A DNA stretch of 64,000 bases, taken from contig JAEWAY010000036.1 of the NCBI GenBank assembly GCA_023391415.1, forward strand, positions 1 through 64,000, written 5' to 3'. This stretch comes from Bacteroidota bacterium (GTDB taxonomy: Bacteria; Bacteroidota; Bacteroidia; Cytophagales; Cytophagaceae). The translations under genes and the position numbers were made by a program. The number at the start of each line of letters is the position of its first letter. The first letter of the stretch is position 1. A model generated the notes under the pieces. It worked only from the letters and a program-made list of their open reading frames with translations, ran no database searches and had not been told where the DNA came from. This document shows, piece after piece, positions 58,235-64,000 of the stretch.

Positions 58235-58750
58235 TCAATGATGATGCCCGCCAGGACCATGAACATGACCATGATCAAGCTCTTCCGCCGTAGCCAGTCT
58301 GACGAGTTCGACTTTTCCCTCAAAATATAGATTATGACCGGCCAGAGGATGGTTAAAGTCCATAATCAGCGCGTCCGGCTCGACCTCAAGAACCCTGCCT
58401 CTCAACATATTGCCTTCCTGATCCGTCATAGGCACCATGGAGCCTACTGGAAAATCCTCTTCGTTAAAGCTGCCATCCACTTTAAATACATCCTTGGGCA
58501 ATTTTACTACCGCCTCTTCCTCGTATTCGCCATACGCGTCCTCTACCTCGATTTCCAGATTAAATATATCGCCCTGCTCCAAACCCTCGATACCGGACTC
58601 AAACTTCTCCGGCAATCCGCTCTGCCCAAAAAGTATAGTCATCGGATGATCGGATTCGACTTTTTCAATTAACTGCTTAGCTCCCTCATCGTCATTTACT
58701 TTTAACTCATAAGTCAGGGCTACTACCGTATTTTTGGCTACTTTCATCAA
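58235..58750 (-). CDS. slyD: FKBP-type peptidyl-prolyl isomerase SlyD
   Basis: A 171-residue protein with the split FKBP domain (VALTYELKVND and GSMVPMT with the insert-in-flap region EDAYGEYEEEAVVKLP) and a histidine-rich tail (DHGHVHGPGGHHH) that can bind nickel. It assists prolyl folding and may pass metal to hydrogenase or other enzymes. The tail is shorter than in E. coli. Confidence 0.92.
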   Translation of the reverse strand: MMKVAKNTVVALTYELKVNDDEGAKQLIEKVESDHPMTILFGQSGLPEKFESGIEGLEQGDIFNLEIEVEDAYGEYEEEAVVKLPKDVFKVDGSFNEEDFPVGSMVPMTDQEGNMLRGRVLEVEPDALIMDFNHPLAGHNLYFEGKVELVRLATAEELDHGHVHGPGGHHH

Positions 58751-58839
58751 AAAAAAGTTATATGTTTAGAATTTACTAATAACTAAAGTAGCCAATTGTT
58801 TTAACTTTATTTCATTTTTTCAAAAAAAACTTAATTTTC

Positions 58840-59820
58840 GTGTTAATCTGGAGCATTATACAACAACGTCTGGATCTGCGATATACCTGGAAAATATCCC
58901 GAAACGCCAGTACCGAAAAACATAATCTTTTTGTCACCGTAAGCGACGGCTCGCATAGCGGTCAGGGTGAAATAGCGCCTAATATACGGTATGGCGAAAG
59001 TGTCGCCGACACCCTGGCCCATTTTGATCAGTTTGTACAAGACAATCCGGAGACTATAAGCTCCGTAGACGAACTGAGGGAAAGAATCAGGACTTATCCC
59101 AATTCGCTACGTTTCGGACTGGAATCCGCCTACCTGTTTTATCTTTGCCATAAACAGGGTAAAACACTTTCCAGCCTGTTAAACCTGCCTCCTCCAACCC
59201 CGATCCCGACATCCTATACTCTGCCTATTATGGAGCCCGGAGAAATCGGTCCTTTCATACGACTGCACAATCTTGACCGATTTTCCCTGCTCAAGCTAAA
59301 GGTCAATCAGGAGAACGCGGTCGAGCTTACCCGCGCTCTTTTCGCCCAATATGGAAAACCGATATGTATCGACGCCAATGAAGCGTTTAAAGATCCGGAA
59401 ACTGTCACGCGGTATCTGGAAGAAGTCAGCGATATCCCTCTCTTGTTTCTCGAACAGCCGCTACCCGCTCGTGAAGAAGAAGCCGGAGTCTTTCTCAAGA
59501 CCAGAAGTCCCGTACCTATATTCGCGGACGAATCCGTCACCAGTAATCCGGATATGAAAAAAATAGCCACGCAATTTCACGGTATCAACATGAAACTAAT
59601 GAAAGCCGGCGGGTTTCTGCATGGAATCGATATCCTGAAAGAAGCCGGACAGCAAGGTCTTTCCACCATGATCGGCTGCATGATCGAAACGAGTCTTGGC
59701 ATCAGGTCCGCCATGTACCTGACTCCCCTATGCCAATACTATGATCTTGACGGAATGTTTCTATTAAAAGATGAACCTTTTAATCTTGTCAAAGAACAAA
59801 CAGGATACCTCTTTTTGTAG
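58840..59820 (+). CDS. Dipeptide epimerase-like enolase-superfamily enzyme
   Basis: A 326-residue protein of the mandelate racemase/muconate lactonizing subgroup: LKLKVNQENA carries the lysine base, CIDANEAF the first metal ligand, FLEQPL the second, and IFADESV the third, followed by NMKLMKAGG. It is most like L-Ala-D/L-Glu epimerase; menC-type enzymes are the alternative. The start is GTG at 58840. Confidence 0.85.
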   Translation: MLIWSIIQQRLDLRYTWKISRNASTEKHNLFVTVSDGSHSGQGEIAPNIRYGESVADTLAHFDQFVQDNPETISSVDELRERIRTYPNSLRFGLESAYLFYLCHKQGKTLSSLLNLPPPTPIPTSYTLPIMEPGEIGPFIRLHNLDRFSLLKLKVNQENAVELTRALFAQYGKPICIDANEAFKDPETVTRYLEEVSDIPLLFLEQPLPAREEEAGVFLKTRSPVPIFADESVTSNPDMKKIATQFHGINMKLMKAGGFLHGIDILKEAGQQGLSTMIGCMIETSLGIRSAMYLTPLCQYYDLDGMFLLKDEPFNLVKEQTGYLFL

Positions 59821-59869
59821 TTTAATGATAAGCATGTAATAGAAAAAATCCGATTTTGACAATAGTATA

Positions 59870-60325
59870 ATGGAAAAACTTGAGAAAAAGAAAGAACTGC
59901 TTCAGGCCTGTATCGAACAACAAAAAACCAGTATTCATACAGCCCAGAAGGCAATAGCTTCTGTAAAGGAAAGTGTCGAAGAAGAAAGAAGCTCCATTGA
60001 AGACAGCATGGAATCATTCAGAGAGTCGCTCAATACGGAAAGAGATATGTATTCCAGACAAGTACAGGAGGGAATTGACGGATTGGCCGTACTAAACCGA
60101 ATCAATATCGCCGAACACCATGCCGTGAAACTTGGCTCGGTAGTTAAAACCAACCTGCACAATTATTTTGTGAGTATCAGCCTTGGCGAAGTAAAAACCG
60201 GAAACGGTGAAACCTATCTGGCCATATCTACACAAAGCCCGATTTATCAAACCTTGTCCGGTAAAAAAAAGGGAGATTCATTTTCTTTCAGAAATCAGCA
60301 TGTCAAGATACTTGATGTCTTTTAA
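59870..60325 (+). CDS. Coiled-coil protein with GreA-like C-terminal domain
   Basis: A 151-residue protein: residues 1-70 form a coiled coil, and residues about 85-151 resemble the GreA/GreB C-terminal domain (LGSVVKTNLHNYFVSISLGE, ISTQSPIYQTLSGKKKGDSF). Members of this Bacteroidota family are often mis-annotated as 3-oxoacyl-ACP synthase. A role as a transcription-elongation accessory protein is possible but unproven. Confidence 0.75.
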   Translation: MEKLEKKKELLQACIEQQKTSIHTAQKAIASVKESVEEERSSIEDSMESFRESLNTERDMYSRQVQEGIDGLAVLNRINIAEHHAVKLGSVVKTNLHNYFVSISLGEVKTGNGETYLAISTQSPIYQTLSGKKKGDSFSFRNQHVKILDVF

Positions 60326-60345
60326 AAGATTATTTATTAACCCGT

Positions 60346-60385
60346 AGGCAGGTAATCACCCAAATGGTTCCTGCCTTTTTTTATT
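60346..60385 (+). terminator. Terminator of the GreA-like gene
   Basis: AGGCAGG (60346-60352) pairs with CCTGCCT (60370-60376), followed by TTTTTTTATTTT. Confidence 0.86.
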
Positions 60386-60533
60386 TTTGGACCGCCTCCG
60401 TTATTTACATATTTTAACCTCAGGACATCGAAACTATCCGACCCCAAGCGGGTTAATATAATACAGCGCGAACAATATCCCGCGCTGAAAACCACACAAA
60501 AAAACATGAAGATGAAAATAGATACGGGAACAT

Positions 60534-60571
60534 AAAATATAAATAAATTAATAAAAAATATAAATAAATTA
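60534..60571 (+). repeat. Direct repeat of 17 bp
   Basis: The 17-mer AAAATATAAATAAATTA occurs at 60534-60550 and again at 60555-60571, four bases apart, just before a small hypothetical gene. It may hold promoter elements or a binding site. Confidence 0.65.
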
Positions 60572-60579
60572 GCGACAAT

Positions 60580-60843
60580 ATGGAGGTGGAACTTTTAATA
60601 GATAAAGAACAAAAAGAACAGGAACTAAATCACGTTCTTAATCAATTTTACAAGATGTTGTACGTGGACTTTGGGCTTAGAGCAGGCAAAAAAATCAAAG
60701 AGTGGTATACGATGAGTTGGGAAGAGTTTAAAGAGGAGTTGGCAAGAAACAAAGTCCGGATATCGGAAAACGCCCTCAGCGACTGGAAAACCTATTTTCA
60801 TCGTGAAAAAAACAGGGTAAATCAATTATTAAGTAATTATTGA
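60580..60843 (+). CDS. Small hypothetical protein
   Basis: An 87-residue, lysine/glutamate-rich helical protein with MSWEEFKEELARNKVRISEN in the middle, suggesting a helix-turn-helix-like or all-alpha fold. No family is recognised. It is flanked by the 17-bp direct repeat and a strong bidirectional terminator. Confidence 0.6.
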   Translation: MEVELLIDKEQKEQELNHVLNQFYKMLYVDFGLRAGKKIKEWYTMSWEEFKEELARNKVRISENALSDWKTYFHREKNRVNQLLSNY

Positions 60844-60861
60844 CATTTCCATTCCATCAAT

Positions 60862-60909
60862 AAAAAAGAACCATAATACAGGACACGTCTGAGATTATGG
60901 TTCTTTTTT
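60862..60909. terminator. Bidirectional terminator
   Basis: A perfect 16-bp stem (60862-60877 with 60894-60909) with A- and T-runs, serving the converging genes on both sides. Confidence 0.92.
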
Positions 60910-60961
60910 ATTCAACCGGTCATTAATTGTTCACGTTATTCATCCACGCCTCGATAAATAA

Positions 60962-61327
60962 TTAATACATAAATGAGATAGCTGTTACCCATAAAGTGGC
61001 GTATCCCAGAAGTTCAAAAGTTCCATATGAGAGCGGTACCCACTTGGGCAACTTAACGCTCAGCATCTTATTGACCACTATGGAGACAATCGCCGCGATT
61101 CCCGCGATCGCGTAAAACATATAACTGATCCTCGGCAAAGTAAGCGTCCCGCTTGGGATTTCATCTACTATATATCCGGTAAACACTCCAAAGGCCGCCA
61201 ATGTAAGCAGGGCGTGAAGCGCGCTCATTATCATTGACAGCCGTTTATTTCTCAAGGTTATTATCATCGACGCCACACCCACGACCGTCAACAAGGTACA
61301 TATCAATATAACAAAAGAAATTTCCAT
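60962..61327 (-). CDS. Small membrane protein with four helices
   Basis: A 121-residue protein of almost entirely hydrophobic character, with helices at about 3-25, 32-52, 68-86 and 97-119. It resembles small uncharacterised Bacteroidota membrane proteins. No substrate or function can be proposed. Confidence 0.65.
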   Translation of the reverse strand: MEISFVILICTLLTVVGVASMIITLRNKRLSMIMSALHALLTLAAFGVFTGYIVDEIPSGTLTLPRISYMFYAIAGIAAIVSIVVNKMLSVKLPKWVPLSYGTFELLGYATLWVTAISFMY

Positions 61328-61384
61328 AAATCACCCCTTTTAGTCCTTCACTCATTATTCTAACCAAAATCAGATGAAATACGT

Positions 61385-62308
61385 TTACTTTTTAAGATCC
61401 GCGTTGATATTCGTTAGCTTCGCTTCTTCCTTTTGAAAAGATTTGTTGATAATTACAGCGGCTCTGGCGCCTTCCGCCGCCGCGATCACTATAAGCTGCA
61501 CATCCCGGGCGGCGTCTCCGGCGACATATAAGCCGGGAACGTTGGTTTGCTGAAAATCGTCCGTCTCCACCATGTTATAAGTACTGAATTCGCAACCCAG
61601 CTCTTCAGCGATGTGGGAACGCTGATACTGTTCCGTAGAAAAAAATATGGCGCTTCTGGCTATGCAAGTATCGTCTTCCAACACAATCCCTTTCAGGTAT
61701 TCGTCGCCATCAAGACGGATAATTTTCTTCGTTATCACCTCGATGCCGTGCAATTGCAACTTGGTCCTGTCCTGATCGGAAACATCCTTCCCATCTGTAA
61801 ACAACAACACGTCCGCGCTCCAATTGGTCAGACTGATCGCCAGGCCGACTCCGCTCTTGTGATAGCCATACGCGGCTAGCTTGCTAAAGCGGTTTTCATA
61901 ACCATCGCAATAAGGACAATGAAATACACTTTTCCCATAAAGTTTTTCAAAACCAGGAATCTTAGGCAATAAGTCTTTAAGACCCGTAGCTATAAGTAAT
62001 TTTTGAGAATAATATTCTTCTCCCTGCTCATCCGTCACAATAAAATTTTGCTCCTTTCGGGCGTTGACGACTTCAAGCTCCTTTATCTCCACATTATACG
62101 CGCGTACCTGCTCCTTGCTAATCCTCACCAGCTCCAGTGGATTTACTCCATCGCGCGACAAAAAACCATGGCTTTCCCGCGCCCAACGATTCCGGGGTTT
62201 GCCATGATCGAAAACCAGTACCCGCCTCAAACATCTGGCGAGTATGAGCGCGGCGTTCAGGCCAGCGGGTCCGCCTCCGACAATAATAACATCGTAAAGT
62301 TCTTTCAT
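61385..62308 (-). CDS. Thioredoxin-reductase-like FAD oxidoreductase
   Basis: A 307-residue flavoprotein: FAD motif IIVGGGPAGLNAALILAR near the N-terminus, redox-active CPYCDGYE at about 132-139, and the NAD-binding and C-terminal FAD regions (LYVAGDAARDV). It belongs to the TrxB family; the CPYCDG motif fits the branch with unusual partners. It could reduce thioredoxin or a related dithiol protein. Confidence 0.85.
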   Translation of the reverse strand: MKELYDVIIVGGGPAGLNAALILARCLRRVLVFDHGKPRNRWARESHGFLSRDGVNPLELVRISKEQVRAYNVEIKELEVVNARKEQNFIVTDEQGEEYYSQKLLIATGLKDLLPKIPGFEKLYGKSVFHCPYCDGYENRFSKLAAYGYHKSGVGLAISLTNWSADVLLFTDGKDVSDQDRTKLQLHGIEVITKKIIRLDGDEYLKGIVLEDDTCIARSAIFFSTEQYQRSHIAEELGCEFSTYNMVETDDFQQTNVPGLYVAGDAARDVQLIVIAAAEGARAAVIINKSFQKEEAKLTNINADLKK

Positions 62309-62389
62309 CTCAAAAAATCCTCATAACATTAACTACGCGGATAAGATGAATGTTAGAGGAATAAAACCGTAAAAATAGATTGACGTTTG

Positions 62390-63673
62390 TCAGATACCTT
62401 CAATATCGGCGACGACAAACGTGCTTCCTCCAATAAAAATAACATCCGAGGGTCCAGCGAGCGACTCCGCGTATTGTCTCGCCTCATTCACATTTTTTAC
62501 CACCACCGCCTCAATACCCCTTGTTTCCTTCGCTATTCTCTTTAGTTCCTCCGCTGGCAAAGCCCGCTGTATGGAAGGCTGACAAAAAATATATACAGCC
62601 TCCTCCGGCAATAGACGCAATACTTTCTCCACATCCTTATCGGCGACCATTCCCAATATAAAAATAATCCGGTCACGCCGCGTTCGTTTCAACGCGTCGA
62701 CGATCATGGCGATGCCCGCTTCATTGTGTCCGGTATCACAAATCGTCAAAGGAGCGTCGCTCAACACCTGCCAGCGTCCTTTCAATCCCGTGATCGCGGT
62801 CACATCCCTCATACCCCTTCGAAAAGCCGCTTCGTCCACCGCGAACGTCTCGCTTATCGCCTCGATAGCCGCCACCACTACCGGAATATTTTTACATTGG
62901 TAGCTCCCTTTCAAATCACATTCCAGATCCTTCCATATCAATTCATCCCCCTTATACACATTGTACATGGCGGAATACTCATCAAAAACAACTCTGTAGC
63001 AATCATCGGCGAACCGGATCGGCGCGTTTTTTCTAGCCGCCACCTGCTCAAAAACCGGCCTCGATTCACAATGGGATTCCGAGATCAGGGCTGGAGTGCC
63101 GTCTTTTATGATTTCAGCCTTTTCAGCGGCAATCTCCGCGATCGTGTTTCCCAAAAACTGTTGATGATCAAAGCTTATATTGGTAATGACACTTAGTTCA
63201 GGCAGAATAACATTTGTCGAGTCCAGTCTGCCGCCCATTCCTACTTCAATCACAGCGACATCGACTTTTTGTCTGACAAAGTAATCAAAAGCCATCGCTA
63301 CCGTCATTTCGAAAAACGAAGGCTTGATTTCTTCGAGATCCGAATACATCCTATTCACAAAATCTACGACATCCTTTTCAGCGATTTCAACTCCGTCGAC
63401 CCGTATCCGTTCGGTAAATTCCTTTAAATGAGGCGAGGTATACAAGCCGGTTTTATATCCCGCGGATTGCAGCGCGGCCGCCAGCATGGAAGAAACACTG
63501 CCTTTTCCATTGGTACCCGCGACATGAATGGTCTTAAACTTCTGATGGGGATCGTCCAAAACCTTCAATAGCCGATAGGTATTATCCAAGCCTTTATTAA
63601 AGGCCGCGGCGCCGACTTTCTGAAACATCGGAAGCGCCGTATACAAGTAATCCAGCGTCTGTTTATAGTTCAC
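62390..63673 (-). CDS. folC: Folylpolyglutamate/dihydrofolate synthase
   Basis: A 427-residue Mur-ligase-like enzyme with the P-loop GTNGKGSVSSML and the CDTGHNEAG motif. It adds glutamate to folates and forms dihydrofolate from dihydropteroate. It lies 56 bp downstream of the tonB-like gene. Confidence 0.94.
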   Translation of the reverse strand: MNYKQTLDYLYTALPMFQKVGAAAFNKGLDNTYRLLKVLDDPHQKFKTIHVAGTNGKGSVSSMLAAALQSAGYKTGLYTSPHLKEFTERIRVDGVEIAEKDVVDFVNRMYSDLEEIKPSFFEMTVAMAFDYFVRQKVDVAVIEVGMGGRLDSTNVILPELSVITNISFDHQQFLGNTIAEIAAEKAEIIKDGTPALISESHCESRPVFEQVAARKNAPIRFADDCYRVVFDEYSAMYNVYKGDELIWKDLECDLKGSYQCKNIPVVVAAIEAISETFAVDEAAFRRGMRDVTAITGLKGRWQVLSDAPLTICDTGHNEAGIAMIVDALKRTRRDRIIFILGMVADKDVEKVLRLLPEEAVYIFCQPSIQRALPAEELKRIAKETRGIEAVVVKNVNEARQYAESLAGPSDVIFIGGSTFVVADIEGI

Positions 63674-63728
63674 CCTGTAAAAATAGAGTATGGGAGCATG
63701 TATTAAAAACGGAAGCTATCAAAAAAAA

Positions 63729-64000
63729 TCATTTCGCTATAATATCGAAACGTACTCTTCCTATATAATTAACGATATTTCTTCCTTCCGGAGAAAATGT
63801 CGTATTTCTCAACTGCTCCTTATAAAAATTCTCTACGGAAGGCGACACCGTTACTTCTTTCGTTTTGATCCACTCCACATTACCATAGTCATCCACCTTA
63901 AACTCAAACAGGATATATCCTCTTTCTTTGGAAGGATCTTTTTTGTCTGGAATTTTGTCCCAATTCCACCCGGCCATATTCAGTTTGGGACCATCGCCCC
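63729..64000 (-). CDS. TonB-like energy transducer (3' end only)
   Basis: The frame is open to the right edge (no start visible) and ends at 63729. It encodes the C-terminal domain of a TonB-type protein: LNMAGWNWDKIPDKKD, then GYILFEFKVDDYGNVEWIK and the VRFDIIAK terminus. It would couple the proton-motive force of ExbBD to outer-membrane receptors such as the haem receptor. The rest lies outside the window. Confidence 0.8.
   Translation of the reverse strand, partial: GDGPKLNMAGWNWDKIPDKKDPSKERGYILFEFKVDDYGNVEWIKTKEVTVSPSVENFYKEQLRNTTFSPEGRNIVNYIGRVRFDIIAK

Overview
The window is chromosomal DNA of a member of the Bacteroidota, most likely a cytophagia- or chitinophagia-type bacterium. The evidence is: several proteins with the C-terminal type IX secretion (T9SS) sorting domain, TAnnTTTG-type promoters (the one in front of tRNA-Lys is a textbook match), few Shine-Dalgarno sequences, Bacteroidota-specific families (DUF4159, DUF6913, DUF6607, HmuY, GreA-like mini-proteins) and a GH13_8-type branching enzyme. 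I cannot name the genus from sequence alone.

Region 1, about 1-11.2 kb, looks like the end of an integrated mobile element. It ends exactly at a tRNA-Met gene. It carries a large serine recombinase whose reading frame runs through the tRNA terminator and into the tRNA itself, a 63-residue partner overlapping the recombinase, a MerR-like regulator with a 14-bp dyad in front of it, two T9SS cell-surface proteins followed by near-identical terminators, an orphan fragment of a T9SS sorting domain, a four-tier nested hairpin, and two tandem exported transglutaminase-fold proteins, the first running off the left edge.

Region 2, about 11.4-25.6 kb, is core metabolism and envelope: START-like protein, aconitase (acnA), pyruvate:quinone oxidase (poxB), rsmE-DUF4159, acyl-CoA desaturase, tRNA-Lys, a TPR/SH3 membrane protein, an EamA permease, ACP phosphodiesterase with a class A penicillin-binding protein, a TlpA-like thioredoxin and a small lipoprotein.

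Region 3, about 25.7-44.4 kb, holds a glycogen branching enzyme with a long lysine-rich tail, trehalose-phosphate phosphatase, a TPR lipoprotein, the ligA-DUF6913-dapA operon, an alpha-oxoamine synthase (sphingolipid or sulfonolipid type), a second TPR protein, maf, gpsA, an EamA permease with an attenuator-like leader, thyA, a Lys/Cys-rich exported mini-protein, an outer-membrane barrel, an aldo/keto reductase and an MFS exporter.

Region 4, about 44.4-50.6 kb, is a haem-uptake locus on the minus strand: a T9SS-exported HmuY-like protein, a DUF6607 protein, a HmuR-like TonB-dependent receptor with FRAP/NPNL-type boxes, and a HmuY lipoprotein. A perfect 8-1-8 palindrome resembling a Fur box lies just before the first gene. 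The arrangement suggests haem capture at the surface or outside the cell, passed to the lipoprotein and the receptor.

Region 5, about 50.6-64 kb, is again housekeeping: a membrane-anchored metallo-beta-lactamase-fold hydrolase, ftsH, a half-size DMT protein, a pseudouridine synthase, a hotdog thioesterase, the hisH-hisA-hisF-hisIE operon, slyD, a dipeptide-epimerase-like enolase-superfamily enzyme, a GreA-like coiled-coil protein, two small hypotheticals, a thioredoxin-reductase-like flavoprotein, folC and the 3' end of a tonB gene. Several genes appear to start with TTG or GTG.
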